From the NCBI GenBank assembly GCA_018401465.1, contig JAGYKE010000002.1:124001-188000 (forward strand): 64,000 nucleotides of DNA, in the 5' to 3' direction. The DNA comes from Aestuariivita sp. (GTDB lineage Bacteria; Pseudomonadota; Alphaproteobacteria; Rhodobacterales; Rhodobacteraceae). Below the pieces are notes generated by a model, which was not told the DNA's origin, did not search any database, and worked only from the letters and a program-made list of their open reading frames with translations. The position numbers were made by a program, and so were the translations under genes. This document shows positions 34,897 to 45,493 of this stretch, piece after piece; positions within the stretch are counted from its first letter, which is position 1; the number at the start of each line of letters is the position of its first letter.

Positions 34897-35562
34897 ATGG
34901 CCAGACCCGCCCCCGTCCTTCACCGTGACGACCCCGACCGCGATGCGCTTCCGGGCCATACCAAGGTCACGCGCGGGGACTGGCTGCGCATGGCGCGCGA
35001 CACGCTGATCCGCGACGGGGTCGATCAGGTGAAGATCCTGACGCTCGCCGAGCGGATGGAGGTGTCGCGGTCGAGTTTCTACTGGTATTTCGGCAGCCGG
35101 AAGGACCTGCTCAACCAGCTTCTGGAGGAGTGGGAGCGCAGCAATACCGGCATCCTGATCCGGCACGCGGACCTGCCTGCCGACACCATCATCGACGCGG
35201 TGAACAACTTCTTCCGCTGCGTCGTGGACCCCGACGGGTTCAACCACCGGCTGGATTTCGCGGTGCGCGAATGGGCGCGGCGCGATGATGCGGTGCGCCG
35301 CGTGATCGACCGGTCAGACACCGCGCGGACCGAGGCGATCGCCGCCATGTTCCGCCGTCACGGTTACCCGGCGGACGAGGCCGATATCCGGGCGCGCGTC
35401 CTTTATTACCAGCAGATCGGCTATTACGCGCTGGAGCTGAACGAAACGCTCGACCAGCGGCTGACCCGGGTGGCGGGCTATCTTTATTGCTTTACCGGCG
35501 TGCAGCCGACCGGGGCACAGGTGCGCGATTTCCACGACCATGCCCGGCGGGTGGCGGGCTGA
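34897..35562 (+). CDS. TetR family transcriptional regulator
   Basis: A 221-residue TetR-type regulator. The helix-turn-helix is ILTLAERMEVSRSSFYWYFG followed by SRKDLLNQLL; the rest is the variable ligand-binding part. It lies 3 nt after the micro-ORF and in the same operon as the dehydrogenase, so it probably controls that gene, possibly through the palindrome at 32343. The inducer could be a methylated glycine or betaine (inference). Confidence 0.9.
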   Translation: MARPAPVLHRDDPDRDALPGHTKVTRGDWLRMARDTLIRDGVDQVKILTLAERMEVSRSSFYWYFGSRKDLLNQLLEEWERSNTGILIRHADLPADTIIDAVNNFFRCVVDPDGFNHRLDFAVREWARRDDAVRRVIDRSDTARTEAIAAMFRRHGYPADEADIRARVLYYQQIGYYALELNETLDQRLTRVAGYLYCFTGVQPTGAQVRDFHDHARRVAG

Positions 35563-36080
35563 TGCGGTATTCGGCCTTCACGCTGGCCCTGTCACCGCGG
35601 GTGTGCCATTGAACATCGCTTTGTGGTCAGACGGCGCGATGTGGTTCAGCGAACATGTGACGTCCCGGAACGTGTCGATCGGCACGGGAAAGTAGGTCTT
35701 CAGTCCCTGCATCTGCGGCGTGATTGTTCGGCGGCTTCAGGAAAGTTTGGCGCAGGTGACCGGCAGCGGCCGCGCTGTTCAGATTGATTGGACAGACGTG
35801 GCCGTCACCGGGCGCCTTGAGCGTGCCTGGCTTGCTGCCATCCGTCGTTCGCCACCACGCCCCACGCGCCACGTGGACGCCTCGTCCGAGCGAGGCCAAG
35901 TGCCATCGGAGGAGAAACCGCTTGCGCTCCGTGCCGGTTCCGACGAGTTTGCCCGCGTGCGAAGGGCCTCTTGGCAATGTCGACCCGGCGTTCGCGCAAG
36001 TTCAAAACAGGATAGTCAAGGCGTTGCAGTTCAAGATTGACCTGCCATTCCGACATCACTTTCTCAGGAGACACATATCT
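35563..36080. other. 518-bp intergenic stretch without a recognised gene
   Basis: Several short open frames cross this stretch on both strands, but none has a recognisable domain or a good ribosome site. AGGAG at 36066-36070 belongs to the following gene. GC falls toward the right end. It may be decayed coding sequence at the edge of a transferred segment; no transposase motif, terminal repeat or target duplication was found. Confidence 0.5.
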
Positions 36081-37028
36081 ATGCATAGGCGCAATTTTCT
36101 GACCACAAGCCTGGCGTTTGGTTCCGGGCTTCTGGTTTCAGCACCTGCCATCGCGTCAAGTGGCGCAATAAACATTCTTCATGGCTACTCCATCAACAGC
36201 ACGACTGGAAATTTTGCGCGCTTTGTTGCCGCGTTGCTTGGTCGGGAGGACAAGCTGAACACCGTGAGTCACAGCTTTCCCGGCAATCATGGATGGAACT
36301 CAATAGAGTTCATGAAGACTGTTGAAGGTTCTGAAACACATCTGATTGTTGCAGACACTCTGACAATGGCTCTTTACGCGAAGTATCACGATGGTGAGAG
36401 TTTCGTGAGATCTTTGACACCGGTGGCCAAAGTCACCAATGGGATTTCCACATGTCTTATTGCCAGCAAGGCAAGCGGATTGACTGATTGGGACAGCTTG
36501 AAGAAGGCGGCCCAGACGCGTGAACTCAGGGTGGCTTCGACTGGAGTCAGAAGTGCATATGGCGTCGCAGTCGATTGGGTATCCAAATATGCTGCACCCA
36601 TGAAGGAGGTTTCGAAACTTGGCAACGGCGACATTCTGCAAGCTGTGGAGAATGGTACGGTTGATGTCGGGGTCGTTTCCACGAACTCTTTGCCCTTGCC
36701 GACAAACAGCGACTTTGACAAGGTAACGCGGATATGCACATTCGGAGCGAAGCGATCCGTTTCGTTCCCGGAAACACCGACATTTGCCGAACTGGTCGGT
36801 GACGACAAGCGGGATTACACGCTCGCCTTTTCTGTGTTCGCTCCTGCCAATGTGTCAAAGGCTTTTGCCGATGACCTCGAGCAGAAGCTTCTTGTTCCTG
36901 CGACTGCGGACCTTGTGGCTCCACTCGGATCGCTCGCGCTGAATGTACAGCCTGAACCTGCCAAAATCGTTGTCGAGACTTTGGATCGGGATCTTCGGGT
37001 GGTGGCAAGTTTGGCGTCCCACAACTAG
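36081..37028 (+). CDS. TctC/Bug-type periplasmic solute-binding protein with Tat signal (orphan)
   Basis: A 315-residue tripartite tricarboxylate (TTT) receptor-like protein. The N-terminus MHRRNFLTTSLAFGSGLLVS has a twin-arginine motif (RRNFL) and ends SAPAIAS. The mature part has the layout of Bug proteins, with TPVAKVTNG and the C-terminal FSVFAPANVSKAF. No tctA or tctB membrane genes are near. Codon use and GC differ from the neighbours: lines counted by eye give about 45-53% GC against about 63% in nearby genes. This suggests a transferred gene beside tRNA-Ser. Confidence 0.8.
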   Translation: MHRRNFLTTSLAFGSGLLVSAPAIASSGAINILHGYSINSTTGNFARFVAALLGREDKLNTVSHSFPGNHGWNSIEFMKTVEGSETHLIVADTLTMALYAKYHDGESFVRSLTPVAKVTNGISTCLIASKASGLTDWDSLKKAAQTRELRVASTGVRSAYGVAVDWVSKYAAPMKEVSKLGNGDILQAVENGTVDVGVVSTNSLPLPTNSDFDKVTRICTFGAKRSVSFPETPTFAELVGDDKRDYTLAFSVFAPANVSKAFADDLEQKLLVPATADLVAPLGSLALNVQPEPAKIVVETLDRDLRVVASLASHN

Positions 37029-37062
37029 GCTTCGAGCAGAGCGCGGACGCATCCGATTGCTT

Positions 37063-37111
37063 GCCCTGTCCATCATGGCGTTCGACGCCACGTCGCCGTG
37101 ATGGACAGGGC
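37063..37111. terminator. Large inverted repeat after the TctC-type gene
   Basis: GCCCTGTCCATCA (37063-37075) and TGATGGACAGGGC (37099-37111) are perfect 13-bp arms. The 23-nt loop itself contains TGGCG-TTCGA-CGCCA. The structure starts 34 nt after the TctC stop and is followed only by TTT. It could end transcription of that gene, or be a trace of a mobile element end. Confidence 0.45.
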
Positions 37112-37292
37112 TTTCGCAACGATCACGCATGATCTGCGATCCAAAACCCCGCATTTTCAAAGCTTTGATCGACTGAAGCGGACCGCGTGCGGTCAGCAGG
37201 TTCAAAGAGTATCGATCAGGACAGACCGCTTTCGTCCCGCGCCGCACAGGGGCCGGTCAACAGCCCCGTCCGCAAGAAACCTCGAAGACGAC

Positions 37293-37316
37293 GAAAAAAT
37301 CCGGCCGGAGCCGGAT
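37293..37316 (-). terminator. Rho-independent terminator of tRNA-Ser
   Basis: On the minus strand the stem ATCCGGC-TCCG-GCCGGAT is followed directly by a run of T (37299-37294). It lies 27 nt beyond the 3' end of the tRNA-Ser gene. Stem and T-run fit a standard intrinsic terminator. Confidence 0.8.
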
Positions 37317-37342
37317 CGGGAGACCAAATTTAAAAGGGAAAG

Positions 37343-37432
37343 TGGCGGAGAGACAGGGATTCGAACCCTGGGTCCCCTTGCGAGGACAACGGTTTTCGAA
37401 ACCGTCCCGTTCGACCACTCCGGCACCTCTCC
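37343..37432 (-). tRNA. tRNA-Ser (anticodon CGA)
   Basis: A 90-nt class II tRNA on the minus strand. The acceptor stem is GGAGAGG / TCTCTCC with discriminator G, and the CCA tail is encoded. The anticodon loop reads TTCGAAA, giving CGA for UCG codons. A long variable arm follows, then the T arm with GGTTCGAATCC. The long variable arm and anticodon identify serine. Its 3' end faces the lower-GC gene. Confidence 0.95.
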
Positions 37433-37450
37433 GCGGGGGTCTGGGCGTGT

Positions 37451-37479
37451 CGTCTAACCGTTTGGTTCCCCGCTGACAA
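37451..37479 (-). promoter_or_regulatory. Candidate promoter of tRNA-Ser
   Basis: On the minus strand TTGTCA (37479-37474) is a good -35 element, and TAGACG (37456-37451), 17 nt further, is a modest -10. Transcription would start about 13 nt before the tRNA. The -10 match is only fair. Confidence 0.4.
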
Positions 37480-37554
37480 GGGCGCTTTTCATCCTATGTG
37501 AGAGGACAGGAATATTCGTTGTCAGCGCCGCGCAAAGCGGTCACCCTTGGTGCC

Positions 37555-38403
37555 ATGATCCGACATCCTTTTCTGTTTCACGCCCGCCTGCTGGTCCTTC
37601 TGGCCCTCGTGCTCAGCTTCGCGGTTCCGAAGGCCGCATTGGCGGCCGACCGGGCGCGGCTCGAGGCGTTTCTCGAGGTCACGGGTTTCGACGTGGCGCT
37701 GGAATCGATCCGTCTGTCGGCCGGGGCCGCGCCGCAGATGCTGGGCGTCGATCCCGGGGTCTTCGGGTCGGAATGGTCGCGCCTGACGGGCGAGGTCTTC
37801 GATGTGGACCTGATGCACGGCATGGCGCTCGACATCCTCGAAAGGACGCTTGACGACGATCTGCTGATCCATGCGGCAGATTTCTATGCCAGCGATCTCG
37901 GCCAGCGGCTGGTGGTGATGGAGAACGCCTCGCACCTGATGGAGGATGACGACGCCAAGCAGGCGGAAGGGCAGCGGATCATCGCGGATCTGCTCCGCGA
38001 CGGATCGCCTCGGCTGGAGATCCTGCAGCGGATGGGGCGGGCCGTCATCACGGATGACAGCAGCGTGCGGGCGCTGCAGGAAATCCAGTTCCGGTTCCTG
38101 ATGGCGGCAAGCGCGGCGGGCATACTCGAGTTGCGGGTCGATCCGGACGAACTGCGCGCGATGATGGCGCGCGACGTGCCGCGCCTGCGCCGGACGCTTC
38201 GCGAAAACGCGCTGGCGGGCAATGCCTTTACCTATCGCACGCTGTCGGACGACGATCTTGTTGCGTATACCGAGGCGCTGGAGCATCCCGACATGCAGCG
38301 GGTCTATGAACTGATGAATGCGGTGCAATACGAAGTGATGGCCAACCGGTTCGAGGCGCTGGCCAGCCGCATGAGCGGCCTGCAGCCGGGGGAAGAGCTG
38401 TGA
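37555..38403 (+). CDS. DUF2059-type secreted protein (first of two)
   Basis: A 282-residue protein with a signal peptide (about residues 1-30, ending KAALAAD) and a helical body. The late segment LAGNAFTYRTLSDDDLVAYT resembles the DUF2059 region of small periplasmic proteins (F-x-x-x-T-x-x-E/D-L-x-x-x). The function of that family is unknown. Its stop overlaps the next gene as GTGA, and the next gene is similar in size and layout, so the pair probably arose by duplication. Confidence 0.7.
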   Translation: MIRHPFLFHARLLVLLALVLSFAVPKAALAADRARLEAFLEVTGFDVALESIRLSAGAAPQMLGVDPGVFGSEWSRLTGEVFDVDLMHGMALDILERTLDDDLLIHAADFYASDLGQRLVVMENASHLMEDDDAKQAEGQRIIADLLRDGSPRLEILQRMGRAVITDDSSVRALQEIQFRFLMAASAAGILELRVDPDELRAMMARDVPRLRRTLRENALAGNAFTYRTLSDDDLVAYTEALEHPDMQRVYELMNAVQYEVMANRFEALASRMSGLQPGEEL

Positions 38404-39221
38404 GGCGCCTGCGCGTCTGGGCCGCCGGGGCGGTGGTCGCCTTGGCGGCGGCGTTGCCCGCTGCGGCGGCGTCCACGGTCGAGGACCTTGCCCGCACGCT
38501 GAAGCTGCCGGAAATCGCCACGATCCTGCACGACGAGGGGCTCGACTATGCGCGCAGCATAGAGACCGATCTTCTGGGAGGATCGGGCGGCGCGCTGTGG
38601 CAAGCACAGGTCGAAGATCTTTATGATCCGGCACGGATCGAGGCGGGGCTGCAGGCGGCCATGGCCGCGACCATGTCGCCCGAGGAGATCGACGCGGCGA
38701 TCGCCTTCTTCGGAACCGACCGGGGACAGGCGATCCTCGACCACGAGAACGCGGCGCGCCGCGCCATGTCGGACCCGGCCGTCGAGGACGCCGCCCGCGC
38801 CCGCGTGGAGGAGCTCAGCGCGGAGGAAGACGCGCATCTGGCGCAGGTGCAGGAATTTGTAGAGGCCAACGACCTACTCGAACGCAACGTGGCGGGCGCG
38901 CTGAGTTCCAACTACCAGTTCCTGCGGGGCTTCGCCGATGGCGGCGGATCGACCATGTCGGACGGCGACATCGTCTCGGACGTCTGGGTGCAGGAACCCG
39001 AGGTCCGTGCCGATACCGAAAGCTGGCTTCTGGCCTTCCTTGTCATGGCCTATGCGCCTCTGCCGCCCGGCGATCTGCAGGCCTATACCGAGTTTTCGCA
39101 GTCACCCGCCGGGCGGGCGCTGAATGCCGCGCTGTTCGCCGGGTTCGAGACGCTTTACCGCGATATCTCCTACGCGCTGGGGCTGATGGCCGGGCAGGGG
39201 ATGCAGGGCAGCGATCTGTAA
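38400..39221 (+). CDS. DUF2059-type secreted protein (second of two)
   Basis: A 273-residue protein starting at a GTG that overlaps the previous stop. It has a signal peptide (RLRVWAAGAVVALAAALPAA) and a helical body with FAVA-like repeats of the kind seen in the first protein: MSPEEIDAAIAFFGTDRGQA and LQAYTEFSQSPAGRALN. These two segments each resemble the DUF2059 motif, so the domain may be present twice. Co-translation with the upstream gene suggests a paired periplasmic function. Confidence 0.68.
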   Translation: MRRLRVWAAGAVVALAAALPAAAASTVEDLARTLKLPEIATILHDEGLDYARSIETDLLGGSGGALWQAQVEDLYDPARIEAGLQAAMAATMSPEEIDAAIAFFGTDRGQAILDHENAARRAMSDPAVEDAARARVEELSAEEDAHLAQVQEFVEANDLLERNVAGALSSNYQFLRGFADGGGSTMSDGDIVSDVWVQEPEVRADTESWLLAFLVMAYAPLPPGDLQAYTEFSQSPAGRALNAALFAGFETLYRDISYALGLMAGQGMQGSDL

Positions 39222-39241
39222 CACCGGCCCCCGAATCCCTG

Positions 39242-39270
39242 TTGACTTGGGCTTTCAATCGCACGATAAG
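39242..39270 (+). promoter_or_regulatory. Candidate promoter of rplU-rpmA
   Basis: TTGACT (39242-39247) and GATAAG (39265-39270) are spaced by 17 nt, a good match to the housekeeping sigma consensus. They lie 144 bp before the rplU start, leaving a leader of about 135 nt that could carry regulation by the ribosomal protein. Confidence 0.6.
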
Positions 39271-39413
39271 CCGCCATCCCGGCCGGATCGTCTTCGGCCG
39301 GGTCATCGTTTATGGAACGCCCCGCTTGGGGGCGCGCTGTCCGGGGTGGGCCATCTGGGTCCGCGAACGCCCGCAAGGGGACCGAAGGACGCGGTGCAAG
39401 AAGGAAGAAGCGC

Positions 39414-40034
39414 ATGTTCGCAGTCATGAAGACCGGCGGCAAGCAGTACAAGGTTCAGGCGGGCGATATTCTGCGCGTCGAGAGACTTGCTGCCGATGCC
39501 GGAGAGAAAATCCAGTTCAACGACGTCCTGATGCTGGGCGGCGAGACGATGACCGTCGGCGCCCCGCTGGTCGCCGGTGCCGCCGTGCAGGCCGAGGTGA
39601 TCGACCAGATCAAGGGCGAGAAGCTGATCCATTTCGTGCGGCGCCGCCGCAAGCATTCGTCCAAGCGTACCAAGGGCCACCGCCAGAAGCTGACGCTGGT
39701 CAAGATCACCGACATCCTCGCCTCGGGCGGGGACGCGACGGGCGTCAAGGCCGCCGTTGGTTCGGGATCGGTCGGCACGGTTGCGGTCGCTGAAGCCGCA
39801 CCGGCGAAGAAGGCCGCCCCGAAGGCTGCCGTCGCAGGCGACGATCTCAAGCAGCTCTCGGGCGTGGGTCCGGCGCTGGAGAAGAAGCTGCATGCCGCAG
39901 GCGTGACCAGCTTCGCACAGGTCGCCGCCTGGACGGAAGCCGATGTCGCGGCCTTCGACGAGAAACTGAATTTCAAGGGCCGGATCGAGCGTGAAGGCTG
40001 GATCGAACAGGCCAAGACGCTGGCACAGGGCTGA
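39414..40034 (+). CDS. rplU: 50S ribosomal protein L21 with a C-terminal helix-hairpin-helix extension
   Basis: A 206-residue protein. Residues 1-103 are ribosomal L21 ([36 protein letters not shown]). After an alanine-rich linker, residues about 140-206 form a helix-hairpin-helix-type domain ([20 protein letters not shown]). Typical L21 is about 100 residues; the extension resembles those seen in L21 of related alphaproteobacteria. AAGGAAG lies upstream of ATG 39414. It is followed by rpmA 12 nt downstream. Confidence 0.95.
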   Translation: MFAVMKTGGKQYKVQAGDILRVERLAADAGEKIQFNDVLMLGGETMTVGAPLVAGAAVQAEVIDQIKGEKLIHFVRRRRKHSSKRTKGHRQKLTLVKITDILASGGDATGVKAAVGSGSVGTVAVAEAAPAKKAAPKAAVAGDDLKQLSGVGPALEKKLHAAGVTSFAQVAAWTEADVAAFDEKLNFKGRIEREGWIEQAKTLAQG

Positions 40035-40046
40035 GGAGGAACACCG

Positions 40047-40316
40047 ATGGCACACAAGAAAGCAGGCGGTTCATCCCGCAACGGTCGCGACTCGGCCGGT
40101 CGTCGTCTGGGCGTGAAGCTTTACGGCGGTGAAGCCGCGATTTCCGGCAACATCCTCGTGCGTCAGCGCGGCACCAAGTTCTGGCCGGGCCAGAACGTGG
40201 GCATGGGCAAGGATCACACGCTGTTCGCAACAACCGACGGCGCGGTGACGTTCCACAAGGGCCTCAAGGGCCGCACCTTCGTATCGGTGCTGCCGGTGGC
40301 AGAGGCCGCCGAGTAA
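40047..40316 (+). CDS. rpmA: 50S ribosomal protein L27
   Basis: An 89-residue L27, beginning [20 protein letters not shown], whose N-terminus reaches the peptidyl-transferase centre. Sequence and length are standard. It lies 12 nt after rplU with GAGGA as its ribosome site, and a strong terminator follows. Confidence 0.97.
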   Translation: MAHKKAGGSSRNGRDSAGRRLGVKLYGGEAAISGNILVRQRGTKFWPGQNVGMGKDHTLFATTDGAVTFHKGLKGRTFVSVLPVAEAAE

Positions 40317-40341
40317 GCCGGACCGGCAAGCGATTGCATGA

Positions 40342-40370
40342 GGGGACCGGCACAGCGCCGGTCCCTTTTC
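40342..40370 (+). terminator. Rho-independent terminator of rplU-rpmA
   Basis: GGGACCGGC (40343-40351) and GCCGGTCCC (40357-40365) form a perfect 9-bp stem around a 5-nt loop, followed by TTTTC. It lies 26 nt after the rpmA stop. Confidence 0.9.
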
Positions 40371-40506
40371 GTTTCCGAGATCGGGTGCGGGCCTTTACGC
40401 AACCGCAACGATCGGCGCGCTATTGCCGGGGAAGGGCAGGGCGCGGCGCTTGCGGGGACAGGTCTCCGTTCCCACCTGTTGTCTGTTATCAGGGAGGATG
40501 GCTCAT

Positions 40507-41043
40507 ATGAAGATCGACCATATCGTGGACCAGCCGGTCATCGAAACCGAGCGTTTCGTGCTGCGCCCGCTTCGAAAGTCGGATCAGGGGCTCATTGCGC
40601 TGTACACGGGCGATGCGCGGGTGGCGCGGATGACCACGTCGATCCCCCATCCGCTGCCTCCCGGCGCGACCGAGGCTTTTGTCGCCCGCGCCATGTCGGA
40701 CAAGCGGACCGAGGATGTCTGGGCGATCGACGGCACGACCTCGGGCTTGGCCGAGGTGATGGGGCTCATCTGTCTTGACCGGCTGGACCGCAACCAGTCG
40801 GAAGTGGGCTATTGGGTCGCGCCGATCTACTGGAACACCGGACTTGCCAGCGATGCGGTGCAGGCGCTGATCGGCGCCAACCCGCTGGGCAACGACAGGT
40901 TGTTCGCCAGCGTCTTTCAGGACAACCCGGCTTCGGCGCGCGTGCTGACGCATTGCGGGTTCGAATATCTGGGTGACGCCGAAAGCTTCTCGGTCGCCCG
41001 CGATGCCACCGTGCCCACTTGGACCTATAGCCGAAAACTGTGA
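40507..41043 (+). CDS. GNAT family N-acetyltransferase (RimJ/RimL-like)
   Basis: A 178-residue GNAT acetyltransferase. ETERFVLRPLRKSD at the start, EVGYWVAPIYWNTGLASDAV mid-protein and NPASARVLTHCGFEYLG near the end are typical of RimJ/RimL/SpeG-type members. ATG at 40507 is chosen over 40498 because AGGGAGG ends right at 40497, giving 9 nt of spacing. The target is not known. It is 36 nt upstream of obgE and may be co-transcribed with it. Confidence 0.88.
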   Translation: MKIDHIVDQPVIETERFVLRPLRKSDQGLIALYTGDARVARMTTSIPHPLPPGATEAFVARAMSDKRTEDVWAIDGTTSGLAEVMGLICLDRLDRNQSEVGYWVAPIYWNTGLASDAVQALIGANPLGNDRLFASVFQDNPASARVLTHCGFEYLGDAESFSVARDATVPTWTYSRKL

Positions 41044-43208
<2,165 letters not shown>

Positions 43209-43214
43209 CATGCG

Positions 43215-43265
43215 GCTTCTTTCTGGTACCAAATACGCAAATCCGACCCTTGTCGCCCCTCGGGC
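43215..43265. repeat. Intergenic repeat, copy 1 (upstream of proA)
   Basis: The 36-bp core 43215-43250 begins GCTTCTTTCTGGT and contains ACGCAAATCC. It matches 31 of 36 bases, without gaps, the core of copy 2 at 47922-47957. It is followed by a small hairpin GCCC-CTC-GGGC (43255-43265). It lies in the 75-bp gap between proB and proA. See findings. Confidence 0.75.
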
Positions 43266-43283
43266 CGGCAGGAAGGAGGCATG

Positions 43284-44549
43284 ATGAAAGACCTCGACGA
43301 TATCCGCGCCCTTATGGCCGGGATCGGCGCGCGTGCGCGCGCCGCCGCCGCCGATCTGGCCTTCGCCCCCGCCGCCACCAAGGCAAAGGCACTGAACGCC
43401 GCCGCCGACACCGTGCTGGCGCGGCAGGGCGACATCATCGCCGCCAATGCCAAGGACATGGAATACGGCCGCGACAAGGGCCTGTCGCCCGCGATGCTTG
43501 ACCGGCTGATGCTGGACGCGGCGCGCATCGGCGGAATCGCCGATGGCCTGCGCGCCGTCGCGGCGCAGGACGATCCGGTGGGCGAGGTGATCGCCGAATG
43601 GGACCGGCCGAACGGCCTGCATATCCGCCGCGTCCGCACGCCCTTGGGTGTCGTCGGCGTGATCTATGAAAGCCGGCCCAACGTGACGGCGGATGCGGGC
43701 GCGCTCTGCCTCAAGGCGGGGAATGCGGTGATCCTGCGGGGGGGGTCGGAAAGCTTCCATTCCTCTGCCGCGATCCATGCCTGCATGATCGAGGGGCTGC
43801 GCGCCGCCGGTCTGCCCGAAGCCGCGATCCAGCTTGTGCCCACGCGCGACCGCGCGGCGGTGTCGGAAATGCTGGCGATGACCGATTTCATCGACGTGAT
43901 CGTTCCGCGCGGCGGCAAGGGGCTGGTGGGACTGGTGCAACGCGAAGCGCGCGTGCCGGTCTTTGCCCATCTCGAAGGGATCGTGCATATCTATCTCGAC
44001 CGCGCCGCCGATCCGGCCAAGGCGCTGCCGGTGGTGCTGAACGCCAAGATGCGGCGTACGGGAATCTGCGGGGCGGCGGAATGCCTGCTGATCCACCGCG
44101 ACATCGCGGCGACTTTGGGTGCCGACGTGATCCGCGCGCTGATCGACGCGGGCGTGCGTGTCCATGCCGACGAAGCGCTCCAGACCATCCCCGGCACGAT
44201 ACCGGCGACGGACGAGGATTGGGGCCGCGAATATCTCGACATGGATATCGCGGCGAAGGTCGTCGATGACGTGGATGCGGCGATTGCCCATGTCCGGCGC
44301 TACGGGTCCAACCACACCGAGTGCATCCTGACCGAGGATCTCGCTGCCCGCGACCGGTTCTTCGAACGGCTCGACAGCGCGATCTTGATGCACAACGCCT
44401 CGACCCAGTTCGCCGATGGCGGCGAATTCGGCATGGGCGCGGAAATCGGGATCGCCACCGGCAAGATGCATGCGCGCGGGCCGGTGGGCGCGCAGCAGCT
44501 CACCAGCTTCAAGTATCTCGTCACCGGCAACGGCGCGCTGCGGGCCTAA
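43284..44549 (+). CDS. proA: Glutamate-5-semialdehyde dehydrogenase (gamma-glutamyl phosphate reductase)
   Basis: A 421-residue ProA of the aldehyde-dehydrogenase superfamily. It reduces glutamyl-5-phosphate to the semialdehyde. Seen: [30 protein letters not shown], and the catalytic Cys in [17 protein letters not shown] at 43284 is chosen because GGAGG lies 4 nt upstream; ATG 43281 is too close to it. It is the second proline gene after proB. Confidence 0.95.
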   Translation: MKDLDDIRALMAGIGARARAAAADLAFAPAATKAKALNAAADTVLARQGDIIAANAKDMEYGRDKGLSPAMLDRLMLDAARIGGIADGLRAVAAQDDPVGEVIAEWDRPNGLHIRRVRTPLGVVGVIYESRPNVTADAGALCLKAGNAVILRGGSESFHSSAAIHACMIEGLRAAGLPEAAIQLVPTRDRAAVSEMLAMTDFIDVIVPRGGKGLVGLVQREARVPVFAHLEGIVHIYLDRAADPAKALPVVLNAKMRRTGICGAAECLLIHRDIAATLGADVIRALIDAGVRVHADEALQTIPGTIPATDEDWGREYLDMDIAAKVVDDVDAAIAHVRRYGSNHTECILTEDLAARDRFFERLDSAILMHNASTQFADGGEFGMGAEIGIATGKMHARGPVGAQQLTSFKYLVTGNGALRA

Positions 44550-44554
44550 GGGGT

Positions 44555-45151
44555 TCAGAACCCGATCCGGACTGCGCCGTCATCCCAGGCTGTGCTCAAG
44601 GCGCGGCCCTGATCGCGCGCGACCTCGGGCAAAAGCGCGAACTGCACCTGCGCCGGGGCGATCCCGGAAACAACGCGCCCTTCGGCCAGCGCGGACCAGA
44701 GCGCGGGGTCGATCCGCAGCCGCCCGCTTTCCCCCGTGACGCGCCAGTCTTCGCCGTCGCGCGCGACCCGGATGGTGCCGCCATAGGGCAGGGCGGTTTC
44801 ACAGCACATGAAGGCCAGAAACGCCAGCCTCACGCCTGCGCGCGGGCAGGGCCCGTCGGGAACCCAGTCGCAGACAAGGCGGCCGCCCGCCAGCAGATCG
44901 TCGAGCAACGGCACGATTTCGCGCCGGGGGACATATTCATCCCCGCCATGACCGAAGGCGAGGCGATAAAAGGCGATGCGCGCGCGCGCCTGTGCCGCGC
45001 TGCGCGCGATCAGGTCAAGCTCGAGCCCGTCATGCGCACCCCGCATCTCGAGCAGTTCAAGCCCGTTTCCGATGGCCCCGATGGGCGAGATCAGGTCGTG
45101 GCAGATGCGCGATCCGATCAGCCCGGCCAGATTCAGATTGGAAGTGCCCAT
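44555..45151 (-). CDS. chpT: Histidine phosphotransferase ChpT
   Basis: A 198-residue ChpT-like protein. The phosphoacceptor is His18 in RICHDLISPIGAIGNGLELL, and the C-terminal half is a degenerate GHKL-like domain. ChpT passes phosphate from CckA to CtrA and CpdR in the alphaproteobacterial cell-cycle and motility relay. ATG at 45151 is used; the longer open frame runs across the DUF3553 gene. It converges on proA with 5 bp between and is divergent from the DUF3553 gene with 24 bp between the starts. Confidence 0.85.
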   Translation of the reverse strand: MGTSNLNLAGLIGSRICHDLISPIGAIGNGLELLEMRGAHDGLELDLIARSAAQARARIAFYRLAFGHGGDEYVPRREIVPLLDDLLAGGRLVCDWVPDGPCPRAGVRLAFLAFMCCETALPYGGTIRVARDGEDWRVTGESGRLRIDPALWSALAEGRVVSGIAPAQVQFALLPEVARDQGRALSTAWDDGAVRIGF

Positions 45152-45175
45152 GGTCCCGTCTATGTCCCTGCGCAA

Positions 45176-45367
45176 ATGAGTGATGCGAATTCCATATTTA
45201 CTCCCGGCATGCGTGTAATCCACCCCGATTTTCCCGAATGGGGCGTGGGGCAGGTGCAGAGCAATATCGGCGGACGGATCACTGTGAACTTTCCCGAGGA
45301 AGGCAAACTGGTCATCGACTCCGCCCGCGTGTCGCTGCAGCCTGTCTTTGATGACAAAGGCTGGTGA
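45176..45367 (+). CDS. DUF3553 family small protein
   Basis: A 63-residue protein: FTPGMRVIHPDFPEWGVGQV and NIGGRITVNFPEEGKLVI, which match DUF3553. This small beta-rich fold resembles CarD/UvrD-C-terminal Tudor-like domains. The function is unknown. Its start is only 24 bp from the chpT start on the opposite strand, so the two share one promoter region. No strong ribosome site was seen. Confidence 0.8.
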   Translation: MSDANSIFTPGMRVIHPDFPEWGVGQVQSNIGGRITVNFPEEGKLVIDSARVSLQPVFDDKGW

Positions 45368-45493
45368 ACGAAGCGTTAACAGGGCCAGGGCCGCGCGGCG
45401 TCGGGGCAAGGGCTTGCACAGGCGCACCTCTTCGCGCTAATTGCCTCCCAGACCCGCAGGGGCGCCGCCGACAGGGCCGCGCCGGAGACGCCC

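Noticed and set aside
35563-36080. Transposase remnant in the gap before the TctC gene
   Set aside because: No DDE motif, terminal inverted repeat or target duplication could be found; the short frames have no recognisable similarity.
43259-45177. CRISPR array suggested by the repeated 36-bp element
   Set aside because: Only two copies, about 4.7 kb apart, with no regular spacing and no cas genes in the window.
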